From contig JAILDD010000151.1 of assembly GCA_024689605.1 (NCBI GenBank), positions 1-16,190 on the forward strand: a stretch of DNA of 16,190 bases. The letters are read 5' to 3'. The translations under genes and the position numbers were made by a program. The number at the start of each line of letters is the position of its first letter. Within the stretch, counting starts at the first letter, position 1. Positions 7,503-13,556 of the stretch are shown in pieces. This stretch comes from Lachnospiraceae bacterium. Its GTDB lineage: Bacteria; Bacillota_A; Clostridia; Lachnospirales; Lachnospiraceae. A model generated the notes under the pieces. It did not search any database. It had not been told where the DNA came from and was given only the letters and a program-made list of their open reading frames with translations.

Positions 7503-7531
7503 AGTATAAAATCAGAGCCCCCAAATGTCAA
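7503..7531 (-). promoter_or_regulatory. Sigma-A promoter of pckA
   Basis: Minus-strand TTGACA (7526-7531), 17 bases, then TATACT (7503-7508). This leaves a leader of about 50 bases before the pckA ATG. The spacing is optimal and the -35 is perfect, consistent with high expression. I see no convincing operator in the leader. Confidence 0.85.
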
Positions 7532-7674
7532 GGAAACAAGCCCTAATTTTGCACAGGTTTTATTATATTTTTTATGATTCTTTATAGTAGCTTTACATAA
7601 AAAAAAATAGTAAACCGAATTTCGCTCCACCCGGATTTTTCCAAACACCCGACCTGAATTTTTCAAAAAAATTC

Positions 7675-7703
7675 TTGACACACAGATTTTAGTTTGATAT
7701 TAT
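7675..7703 (+). promoter_or_regulatory. Sigma-A promoter of the tRNA-Thr/tRNA-Pro genes
   Basis: Plus-strand TTGACA (7675-7680), 17 bases, then TATTAT (7698-7703), about 35 bases before the tRNA-Thr gene. It is divergent from the pckA promoter, about 145 bases away. The stretch between the two promoters is AT-rich, with an A-run near 7600-7608, and I see no gene in it. Confidence 0.85.
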
Positions 7704-7738
7704 TGGTTTTCGGTAGCCGAGAATTGTCGGATACAGCT

Positions 7739-7811
7739 GCTGCCGTGGCTCAGTCGGTAGAGCGTCGCATTGGTAATGCGGAGGTCGGCGGTTCGATTCC
7801 GCTCGGCAGCT
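7739..7811 (+). tRNA. tRNA-Thr (anticodon GGT)
   Basis: A 73-base cloverleaf: perfect 7-bp acceptor stem GCTGCCG/CGGCAGC, D arm GCTC/GAGC, anticodon stem closing the loop TTGGTAA with GGT at 7772-7774, T arm with TTCGATT and discriminator T. No CCA is encoded. It reads ACC and ACU threonine codons. Confidence 0.96.
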
Positions 7812-7875
7812 CTTGTGTGTTTCTCGAAATGCAAAGCATTTTGAGGGTGTACACCGCAAGTAGCATATTCAATAT

Positions 7876-7950
7876 CGGGGTGTGGCTCAGTTTGGCTAGA
7901 GCGCCGTGTTAGGGACGCGGAGGCCGCAAGTTCGAATCTTGTCACTCCGA
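7876..7950 (+). tRNA. tRNA-Pro (anticodon AGG)
   Basis: A 75-base cloverleaf: acceptor CGGGGTG/CACTCCG (one G-U), D arm GCTC/GAGC, anticodon stem CCGTG/CGCGG around loop TTAGGGA with AGG at 7911-7913, T arm GCAAG/CTTGT with TTCGAAT, discriminator A, no encoded CCA. C1-G72 and G37 are typical proline identity features. The wobble base is A34, probably edited to inosine. It lies 64 bases after tRNA-Thr and is likely co-transcribed with it. Confidence 0.95.
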
Positions 7951-7954
7951 CTTA

Positions 7955-7998
7955 TAAAAAACCTTGAAAACTCAGTGTTTTCGAGGTTTTTTATTTTG
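7955..7998 (+). terminator. Rho-independent terminator of the tRNA operon
   Basis: A 16-bp stem, 7956-7971 with 7977-7992, with one wobble pair and a five-base loop. It begins with an A-run and ends in a T-rich tail (TTTTTTATTTT). It starts six bases after tRNA-Pro. With its A-run it could also work on the other strand. Confidence 0.9.
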
Positions 7999-8057
7999 CA
8001 TTCACGAAAACAAAAGCCTCATTCCGGGTGCACTTTGTTCTATATAACGCATAACGC

Positions 8058-8085
8058 TTGATAAAATATACCCTGATGATAGAAT
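8058..8085 (+). promoter_or_regulatory. Probable sigma-A promoter of the flavodoxin gene
   Basis: TTGATA (8058-8063), 16 bases, then TAGAAT (8080-8085), giving a leader of about 58 bases. The rest of the 200-base gap from the tRNA terminator to the gene holds no other feature I can support. Confidence 0.55.
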
Positions 8086-8117
8086 AAAAGTGTTACATCA
8101 TAAATCTATCAGATCAT

Positions 8118-8133
8118 AGTGATATTCATCACT
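8118..8133 (+). promoter_or_regulatory. Inverted repeat in the flavodoxin leader
   Basis: AGTGAT, four bases, ATCACT: a perfect 6-bp inverted repeat ending five bases before the AAAGGAG ribosome binding site (8139-8145). A second 7-bp repeat, TGATAGA/TCTATCA, lies just upstream and starts in the -10. Either could bind a regulator or fold in the message; this is inference. Confidence 0.35.
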
Positions 8134-8150
8134 CGCTGAAAGGAGTCATT

Positions 8151-8879
8151 ATGGCAGAAGAAAAAAAGACACACGGTATAGCAGTAAACCGCTCAGACAC
8201 CTGGCCCGGAAATGTAGTCGAGGGAGAGCGCTATCTCTACAGAATCAATGAGAACGGCGAAGTAATCCTTAATGACCGCGACACGCTCGAGATGTGTTAC
8301 AAGCTGGGGGAGATTTCCGAAGAAGAGTACAAGCGAGAACTGGATTATCTTGCAGAACATGAGGAAGAGATTGGCAAAAGCATTCCTGACCTTAAGCGCG
8401 GAAGCAAAAAGCTGGTTGCATTCTTCTCTGCAAGCGGCGTTACCAGAAGAATGGCATCAAGACTTGCAGATCTCATTGATGCGGATCTTCACGAGATCCT
8501 TCCCGAAACTCCGTACACAAAGGCTGATCTCAACTGGCAGGACAGGAACAGCCGCAGCAGTATAGAGATGAACGACAAGACTATCCGCCCCAAGGTGGCC
8601 AATGATGTTAAAAATATAGACCAGTACGACACCATTTTCCTTGGCTTCCCCATCTGGTGGTATGTTGCTCCCACTATCATCTGCACCTTCCTCGAGCAGT
8701 ATGACCTCCGCGGAATGACCATCATACCTTTTGCAACATCCGGCTCCAGCGAGATAGGCAAGACCAACGCAGAGATCGGTCCTTCAGCCCCCGGCTCCAT
8801 CCTCCTTGAGGGAAAGAGATTCCCCGCAAGCGTATCTGATGATGAACTGAAATCCTGGGCAGAGGGATTCATTAAATAA
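8151..8879 (+). CDS. Flavodoxin family protein with N-terminal extension
   Basis: The C-terminal part (residues about 86-242) is a flavodoxin-like FMN domain: KKLVAFFSASGVTRRMASRLA with the phosphate-binding loop at 93-98, YDTIFLGFPIWWYVAP (159-174) with aromatic residues for the flavin ring, and IIPFATSGSSEIG (191-203). This pattern fits the flavodoxin_4 type often annotated as NAD(P)H-dependent oxidoreductase. The first 85 residues are extra: a Trp/Arg-containing start and a short SHOCT-like helix pair (DTLEMCYKLGEISEEEYKREL, about 44-64). The ATG follows AAAGGAG at five bases, so the extension is real. It is a single-gene unit with its own promoter and terminator, the only plus-strand protein gene here. 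The redox partner is unknown. Confidence 0.88.
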   Translation: MAEEKKTHGIAVNRSDTWPGNVVEGERYLYRINENGEVILNDRDTLEMCYKLGEISEEEYKRELDYLAEHEEEIGKSIPDLKRGSKKLVAFFSASGVTRRMASRLADLIDADLHEILPETPYTKADLNWQDRNSRSSIEMNDKTIRPKVANDVKNIDQYDTIFLGFPIWWYVAPTIICTFLEQYDLRGMTIIPFATSGSSEIGKTNAEIGPSAPGSILLEGKRFPASVSDDELKSWAEGFIK

Positions 8880-8920
8880 TGTAAGCCGAAAGTTCCTGAA
8901 CGCAGCTATTACGATATAAA

Positions 8921-8957
8921 AGAGCCCCTGTGCCAATGCACAAGGGCTTCTTCTTTA
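8921..8957. terminator. Bidirectional terminator between convergent genes
   Basis: Arms AGCCC-TGTGC (8923-8933) and GCACA-GGGCT (8938-8948), one mismatch, CAAT loop. On the plus strand it is followed by TTCTTCTTT. On the minus strand it is followed by CTTTTATAT. It can end both the flavodoxin transcript and the convergent small gene at 9014-9346. Confidence 0.85.
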
Positions 8958-9013
8958 TACAGGTTATCATATTCAAAATTCTCTGTACTGCCGTCAGTAT
9001 CCGGTCTGCCGGC

Positions 9014-9346
9014 TCACTGCTCTGCATACATATATTTATTCTTGGATTTGCCGCCAAGGAACCTTACCTCATCCTCAGCAAGCTGCAGCTCATCAAAAAC
9101 CTTCATTGCATCCTCAAGCTGAGCTGAATTAATACAGAATACAAGCCTGGTCTTCTCGCCCTTGAACAGCCTTCCGAAGAATCCCGGCTCCTGCCATCTA
9201 AGGAAATAGGAAACCCGGGCATACTGGAGCGCAGCCTCAATCTTGTGCCTTGTGACATCGATATTCTTCTTCTTTCCACCGACCAGCTCACAGAGATCTA
9301 TCTCATTATTCACTTTTACCCTGGTCATCATATTATCGATGTTCAA
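9014..9346 (-). CDS. Conserved-looking small protein of unknown function
   Basis: A 110-residue soluble protein that I do not recognise. It has an acidic start (MNIDNMMTRVKVNNEIDLCELV), a basic KKK cluster, a predicted helix (TRHKIEAALQYARVSYFLRW) and a short FFGRLFKGEK turn. A strand (TRLVFCIN), a helix (QLEDAMKVFDELQL) and a Lys/Tyr-rich tail follow. There is no signal peptide. The start is TTG at 9344-9346, chosen because GGAGG (9355-9359) lies eight bases upstream. An in-frame TTG further up would bury that site. It has its own promoter and shares a two-way terminator with the flavodoxin gene. Codon pattern, ribosome binding site, promoter and terminator together argue that it is a real gene. 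Confidence 0.75.
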   Translation of the reverse strand: MNIDNMMTRVKVNNEIDLCELVGGKKKNIDVTRHKIEAALQYARVSYFLRWQEPGFFGRLFKGEKTRLVFCINSAQLEDAMKVFDELQLAEDEVRFLGGKSKNKYMYAEQ

Positions 9347-9390
9347 TGCTGCCGCCTCCAAATTCCGCAACTGTCACGAAAACTAAAGCT

Positions 9391-9418
9391 ATTCTACCAC
9401 TTTATACATCATATGCAA
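9391..9418 (-). promoter_or_regulatory. Probable promoter of the 110-residue protein gene
   Basis: Minus-strand TTGCAT (9413-9418), 16 bases, then TAGAAT (9391-9396), about 45 bases upstream of the TTG start. Its -35 abuts the terminator of the upstream glycosyltransferase operon. Confidence 0.5.
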
Positions 9419-9473
9419 ACAAAAGCGCTTTTTGTGCGTTATGCCGCACTTTTATCTGTCTGTTTGAGCGCTT
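9417..9473 (-). terminator. Probable terminator of the ATPase-STAS-PPTase-glycosyltransferase operon
   Basis: In minus-strand RNA, an outer stem AAGCGCT/AGCGCTT (9467-9473 with 9423-9429) encloses an inner stem GTGCG/CGCAC (9445-9449 with 9434-9438). The outer stem is followed by TTTTGTTT. It begins 14 bases after the glycosyltransferase stop. The long outer loop makes it less canonical. Confidence 0.5.
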
Positions 9474-9486
9474 ACGCCGCATCACA

Positions 9487-10197
9487 CTACAGACGCTTAT
9501 TTATCATCCTGAAATCCCGGAGGGCCTGTGTACCGATCTTTATGATCTTGATCATATTTATGGAATTGACCCCGCCCTGTCTGGGTCTGAAAGTAATCGG
9601 TATATATCGGGTACGGCAGCCTTTTCTCTTAAAGATTACCGACACCACCACATTCGTAAGGAAATAATCCTCCGGTATGATGTCAATATACTTTTCCAGG
9701 GTGCGTGCATTCATCAGCCTGTAGGGAGTGTTCGCATCAGGTATCTTTACACGGAAACACAGATTTATGACCTTTCTAAGAGTCTTGGTCACAAATACGC
9801 GTCCCGCGCCGTCCCCCCTGTTTCTGCGCCAGCCTATGACCATGTCATACTTTTTCCTGCGCTTCCAGAAAGGCTCAAATTCCTCCGGAAGAGTCTGGCC
9901 GTCGGAATCCGTCTGAAAGATATAGTCCGCCCCATGTGCCAAAGCGTATTTATATCCATAGAGCACCGTTGCGCCGTGCCCTCCGTTTTCTTTGGTAAGA
10001 GGCTGCAGCAAAGGTCTGTCCTTTGACATCTCGCATAGTATCTCAAAAGTATTATCACGGCTGCCGTCGTCTATGACCACCATCCGGCTTTCGCCTTCCC
10101 CGTTATGTTTTTCTATAACCGGGTACCAGTCTTCAACCAGCTGTCTTATGTTTTCCGATTCGTTATACGCAGGTATAACTATGTAAAGCTTATCCAT
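9487..10197 (-). CDS. Family 2 glycosyltransferase, dolichyl/polyprenyl-phosphate mannosyltransferase-like
   Basis: Transfers a sugar from a nucleotide donor, by family analogy to a polyprenyl phosphate or related lipid at the membrane. The 236-residue protein is a single GT-A domain: MDKLYIVIPAYNESENIRQL, VVIDDGSRDNT (D43, D44), ENGGHGATVLYGYKYAL, and QTDSDGQTLPEEF with the DSD metal site (97-99). NTPYRLMNA and a C-terminal basic stretch follow. There is no transmembrane tail. The ATG at 10195-10197 directly follows GGAGGAAAA. A start 16 residues upstream is rejected because it would put a Cys/Arg-rich leader in front of the conserved strand. Last gene of the operon that starts at 11947, 54 bases after the PPTase. 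Acceptor unknown. Confidence 0.85.
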   Translation of the reverse strand: MDKLYIVIPAYNESENIRQLVEDWYPVIEKHNGEGESRMVVIDDGSRDNTFEILCEMSKDRPLLQPLTKENGGHGATVLYGYKYALAHGADYIFQTDSDGQTLPEEFEPFWKRRKKYDMVIGWRRNRGDGAGRVFVTKTLRKVINLCFRVKIPDANTPYRLMNARTLEKYIDIIPEDYFLTNVVVSVIFKRKGCRTRYIPITFRPRQGGVNSINMIKIIKIGTQALRDFRMINKRL

Positions 10198-10251
10198 TTT
10201 TCCTCCGAAGCACCGGCCGCATAATTTCATAGCCGGCCGCCTCAATTCTCC

Positions 10252-10947
10252 TCAGGCACTTACAAGTCCCAGACTGTATCCATCCGGAGCCTGCAGAATA
10301 TGTGCGCATATTCTTTTCCCCTCTTCTGTACCGAGGCACGCCTTCGCATTATCCGCTTTCAGCACCGGCAGAAAACTCAGGTCTTTCATCCCCTGTTTCA
10401 TCCCCAGCCCCGTATATTTCATATACGCCTCATGCAGACACCAGAGATCAAAAAAATCCTTCGTGACATTTCCTGAGAATTTCTTAAGATATTCATCTTC
10501 CTCACCGGCGAAATACCTGCCGGATATATCACAGCTAAGCCTTCTGTGCTCCTGTATATCAATGCCGTTGGGCACCTCTGCAACAGAACACACCGCATAA
10601 TCCCCTGAATGGGACACACTGAAGAAAACTTCCGAATGATCCGGAAAATATGGCCTGCCGTCTGCGCTCTTTCGCACATCCTCAACATGCCCCGCCGCCT
10701 TCAGCGCACCTGTACATTCTATCGCATCTTTGGAATAAAACAAGATTTCGTTTCCGGTTCCGGACCTCTGACTGTGATCCATATATGCATACTGTATAAG
10801 CAGCCCCGCCGCAAGGGACAACGCAGCAGGCTTACCGGTCCGGCCGTCGAGCTGCTTCCTGCGTTCCGGATCCACCAGCTGCAATGCATCTTCACACACA
10901 ACCTCAGGTTCCACCCCGTCCACAGCCATAAGATACACTCGTATCAT
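10252..10947 (-). CDS. 4'-phosphopantetheinyl transferase, Sfp type
   Basis: Moves the phosphopantetheine arm from coenzyme A to a serine of acyl or peptidyl carrier proteins in the cytoplasm. The 231-residue length is typical of the two-lobed Sfp type. Motifs in order: DGRPYF (96-101), VFFSVSHSGDYAVCSVA (107-123), GIDIQEH (128-134, metal-binding D130) and FAGEEDEYL (146-154). The family signature WCLHEAYMKYTGLGM follows (169-183). The glutamate (E173) and following lysine (K177) of the signature are present, but the usual lysine just before the glutamate is histidine (H172). The ATG follows GGAGGTGG. It lies 38 bases after the STAS gene on the same strand. No carrier-protein or synthase gene is in the window, so the client is unknown. 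Confidence 0.88.
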   Translation of the reverse strand: MIRVYLMAVDGVEPEVVCEDALQLVDPERRKQLDGRTGKPAALSLAAGLLIQYAYMDHSQRSGTGNEILFYSKDAIECTGALKAAGHVEDVRKSADGRPYFPDHSEVFFSVSHSGDYAVCSVAEVPNGIDIQEHRRLSCDISGRYFAGEEDEYLKKFSGNVTKDFFDLWCLHEAYMKYTGLGMKQGMKDLSFLPVLKADNAKACLGTEEGKRICAHILQAPDGYSLGLVSA

Positions 10948-10985
10948 TTTCCACCTCCAGCCGGAGAGCTTACATACTAAGTTAT

Positions 10986-11288
10986 TCAGGCTTCGATATT
11001 AAGAATATTTGCAAAACCCGTAACTTCAAAAACTTCCATTACATTCTCGTTTGCACCGCGCAGCACCATGCGTCCGCGTGCATTCATTGTCTTATGCATG
11101 GACAAAAGGATCCTCAGACCTGCAGAAGAAACATAATCCAGATATTTGATATCGAATACCAGTTCCTTTACATCATCTCCAAGTGTACCGAGCTCCTTAT
11201 CAAGCTGAGGGGCACTGGTAGTATCCAGTCTTCCCTCAAGTGCGACTGTAAGCTTTTCACCATCTTTTTCCTGTTTAATATTTAACAT
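10986..11288 (-). CDS. STAS-domain anti-sigma factor antagonist (SpoIIAA/RsbV-like)
   Basis: A 100-residue single STAS domain that, by family analogy, binds an anti-sigma kinase when unphosphorylated and is released when phosphorylated. Sequence hallmarks are the N-terminal strands (LTVALEGRLDTTSAPQLDKEL), then LVFDIKYLDYVSSAGLRILL, which carries the phosphoacceptor serine S55 in the SSAGLR loop. A C-terminal helix follows (ENVMEVFEVTGFANILNI). The start at 11286-11288 is chosen because AAAGGAGG ends four bases upstream. A start seven codons earlier would overlap this site. It sits 38 bases after the ATPase-like gene, its likely partner. The gene order is partner first, antagonist second, the reverse of the usual rsbV-rsbW order. 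Confidence 0.9.
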   Translation of the reverse strand: MLNIKQEKDGEKLTVALEGRLDTTSAPQLDKELGTLGDDVKELVFDIKYLDYVSSAGLRILLSMHKTMNARGRMVLRGANENVMEVFEVTGFANILNIEA

Positions 11289-11326
11289 ATTGCCTCCTTT
11301 GACACACACTTTACAAACCGGTATTA

Positions 11327-11947
11327 TCAGCCCGCATGAACTTCCTTTTCAATCACAAGGCAGACCTTGTCGCCCTCTATCCACACTTTAACATCATCCG
11401 CAATATTCGCAATGATGGATTTCTCCAGCTCATCCCATTCTTCTTCCGCTTCATTATTCTCATGCGCATTCCTGACGTCGTTCCTGTACTGATCAAGAGA
11501 CCAGATATAGCTGGAGGTCACAGCACCTGCGTAGCATCCCATCTGTACATTGCCTGCCTGCATCTGTGCCATATCAAAGGCACTTACGTCCACCGGCGTG
11601 AACATGATATATTCAAAAATATCGAAGATCCTTCCCATAAGACCCTTGTTCGCTTCATTTCTGCCCTTTGAAGAAATATCTACAAGGTTCATCTTCTTTT
11701 CGGGATCCATATTGGTCTTGGCTTCAAGTGTAAGCTTTGCAGTATCTCCGTCAATCTCGGCCCAGTACTCAGCTGAAAACTCCTTTGTCACTGCACATAC
11801 CACGCCAAAAAGTTCCTCGCCCAGCAGTCTCAGACGGATACGCTCCTTCTGCGGAAGATTAAGGCTTTCCGCGAACGCAGTAGTCCTGTCCAGCGCTTCT
11901 TCAAGTCCTGTCCCGTCATTTTTTATGGTCACTTTAGCTGTCTGCAT
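11327..11947 (-). CDS. RsbW-like HATPase-fold protein, motif-poor, possible anti-sigma/STAS partner
   Basis: The 206-residue product is tentatively placed in the anti-sigma histidine-kinase-like group because of its fold pattern and because it sits directly upstream of a STAS gene. The segment LPQKERIRLRLLGEELFGVVCAVT (31-54) resembles the N-box helix, with the glutamate (E44/E45) but glycine (G48) where the metal-binding asparagine normally is. The WAEIDGDTAKLTLEAKT strands and KGLMGRIFDIFEYIMF (101-116) resemble the later part of the fold. A classic DxGxG nucleotide loop is missing. Residues 165-206 (an acidic helix, then strands DVKVWIEGDKVCLVIEKEV) extend the usual domain. The ATG follows AGGGGGAAAA. 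It is the first gene of the operon. ATP binding is uncertain; it may only act as a scaffold. Confidence 0.6.
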   Translation of the reverse strand: MQTAKVTIKNDGTGLEEALDRTTAFAESLNLPQKERIRLRLLGEELFGVVCAVTKEFSAEYWAEIDGDTAKLTLEAKTNMDPEKKMNLVDISSKGRNEANKGLMGRIFDIFEYIMFTPVDVSAFDMAQMQAGNVQMGCYAGAVTSSYIWSLDQYRNDVRNAHENNEAEEEWDELEKSIIANIADDVKVWIEGDKVCLVIEKEVHAG

Positions 11948-11999
11948 CTATTTTCCCCCTTGCCTTAAAAATTATCATCAGCTCCGATTACACTTATAA

Positions 12000-12028
12000 A
12001 TACTACCACAAACGCCCTTTTTTCACCA
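12000..12028 (-). promoter_or_regulatory. Weak candidate promoter of the ATPase-STAS operon
   Basis: Minus-strand TGGTGA (12023-12028), 17 bases, then TAGTAT (12000-12005). This matches the sigma-A consensus at three and four of six positions. The 116-base gap it lies in holds no better candidate and no clear terminator for the gene upstream. Confidence 0.25.
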
Positions 12029-12063
12029 TACCGGCTTTAATCATGCCATAGGTATCCGATCAT

Positions 12064-13461
12064 TTACCGGCGAATCACCTGGACTTTCCAGTCCGGTATC
12101 GCAGTTCCTGCAAGACTTCCATCCGGATTTGCAGGAATTTCCGCATCCATCACGCTGTACCAGCTGTATCCGAAGGGGCCGCTCACCAATGGAACCTTGA
12201 TAAATCCGTTCTGCCTCCAGTCATTTCCCCATCCGATAGAAATGAACAGCATGCCGGCCTCCTCTGCTTTTTTACATATCGTGTTCATGGCGTCTTCTGA
12301 CATTTTCCCATCTGCCCTGGAAACGTCTGCTTCGACCGCTTTCAGATCTTCCATGCAGTCCTTCTTAAGCCTAAATGCATCAAAGGAGAAATGTGCCATA
12401 CGCTCGCCGCTGTAAAAACGGTGTTCTTCGTAGATTCCGACGGTCATCCGGTCCGGTGTGCCGAAATTAAAAATACGGAATTCTCCCTGGCTGCCTTCCA
12501 CCATTTCCTTCCTGACCGTGAATTCGTGAAGAAGCTTCGGCTCCTCTCCCCGTTCCAGACCATAGTAGTGTATCTTCAGATTAGTGTGGCATTTACATAC
12601 AGCGTCAGTCTTCTCCTTCTCTGCCAGAACAACCACTGCACGCAGCCCCGGATTCTTTTCATCTTTTCCTTCATAACCGCTAAAGATTCCATAGCCTAAA
12701 ATCCCTGCCGGCTGTGGATTTTCTCCCAGTTCATAAGTTCCGTCGGCATTGCCATGTACATAAGGAACAGTTCCCAGAAAATATCCCTGCACGATACCTA
12801 ATGCACTATTTCCATACTTTGCCACAAGCTCCGTAGAAATATATTCGCTGAATATCTTATAAAGATCAGGCCACAGTCTGTCATAGATTTCATCATACAT
12901 GTCCCGGATTTCACGGATAGCTCCTCCAATCCCATCAGGCCAGGACATATAGCCGTTTGCGCTGATATGCCTTTCTTTCCCGTCCGAATAAGAGAAGGAA
13001 AAAGAATCTCCGTCAAAAACATCCTTGGCATGCTCACTGAAACCATCCCAGGAAGCCCCGTTATACCGGTTGATTATCTCCGTTATCCTTTCAAAAAAGG
13101 AATCCTCTACCTCAAACCGCTTTGCATTCTGTTCCGACACTCCGCTCTTCCGATACATAGCCGTAAGCTTTCCATCCTGCTCAAGGATTCTGAGGGTAAA
13201 GCCTGAATTGAACGCCATACCATGGGTGGAATAGGTGAATGTTCTTCCATGATTAAGCATTCCCTGCATCCCAAGCATTCCCATACCCGTAAAGCCTGCG
13301 CTACTAACGAGTTCTGAGGTGCCGTTCTGCTCCTCTTCTTCCGCAGACCGCTTCATCACTTCCTTCATGTGATCAGCCGCTTCCCTTAAGTCTGCACCAC
13401 ACTCAGGACAGAATTTCGGAGTTCCATCCAGCTTGAATCCACAGTTCATACAGAATTTCAT
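12064..13461 (-). CDS. Zinc-ribbon protein of unknown function
   Basis: A 465-residue protein that I do not recognise beyond its first 25 residues. These form a zinc ribbon, MKFCMNCGFK...FCPECGADL, with C4, C7, C18 and C21. A charged helix and a Gly/Met-rich linker follow (GFTGMGMLGMQGML, about 55-70). From about residue 73 on it is a mixed alpha/beta body with many aromatic residues, including YSDGKERHISANGYMSWPDG and a C-terminal GWGNDWRQNGFIKVPLVSGP segment. There is no signal peptide or membrane helix, so it is probably cytoplasmic. The ATG follows GTGGAG at eight bases. It lies 95 bases downstream of the peptidase gene without an obvious terminator between, so read-through is possible. 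Function is unknown. Confidence 0.75.
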   Translation of the reverse strand: MKFCMNCGFKLDGTPKFCPECGADLREAADHMKEVMKRSAEEEEQNGTSELVSSAGFTGMGMLGMQGMLNHGRTFTYSTHGMAFNSGFTLRILEQDGKLTAMYRKSGVSEQNAKRFEVEDSFFERITEIINRYNGASWDGFSEHAKDVFDGDSFSFSYSDGKERHISANGYMSWPDGIGGAIREIRDMYDEIYDRLWPDLYKIFSEYISTELVAKYGNSALGIVQGYFLGTVPYVHGNADGTYELGENPQPAGILGYGIFSGYEGKDEKNPGLRAVVVLAEKEKTDAVCKCHTNLKIHYYGLERGEEPKLLHEFTVRKEMVEGSQGEFRIFNFGTPDRMTVGIYEEHRFYSGERMAHFSFDAFRLKKDCMEDLKAVEADVSRADGKMSEDAMNTICKKAEEAGMLFISIGWGNDWRQNGFIKVPLVSGPFGYSWYSVMDAEIPANPDGSLAGTAIPDWKVQVIRR

Positions 13462-13556
13462 GATTTATCTCCACTATTCATTATCGTTACTCTTCCCCCA
13501 AAAGCTTCCTCTTCCGCTCCACTTAAAGAGAGTTCTTATTTCCTATGACGCATAAA

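Noticed and set aside
7427..7681. 84-residue minus-strand frame overlapping the pckA start
   Set aside because: It covers the pckA promoter and leader and the A-run; composition is that of noncoding AT-rich DNA.
7694..7945. Open frames on both strands across the tRNA genes
   Set aside because: They read through tRNA-Thr and tRNA-Pro; such frames are a known annotation artefact.
9347..9370. Longer form of the 110-residue protein using an upstream TTG
   Set aside because: The strong GGAGG site (9355-9359) would lie inside the coding region, and there is no site before the earlier TTG.
9346..10026. 226-residue plus-strand open frame
   Set aside because: Antisense to the glycosyltransferase and its terminator; the glycosyltransferase motifs on the other strand settle the coding strand.
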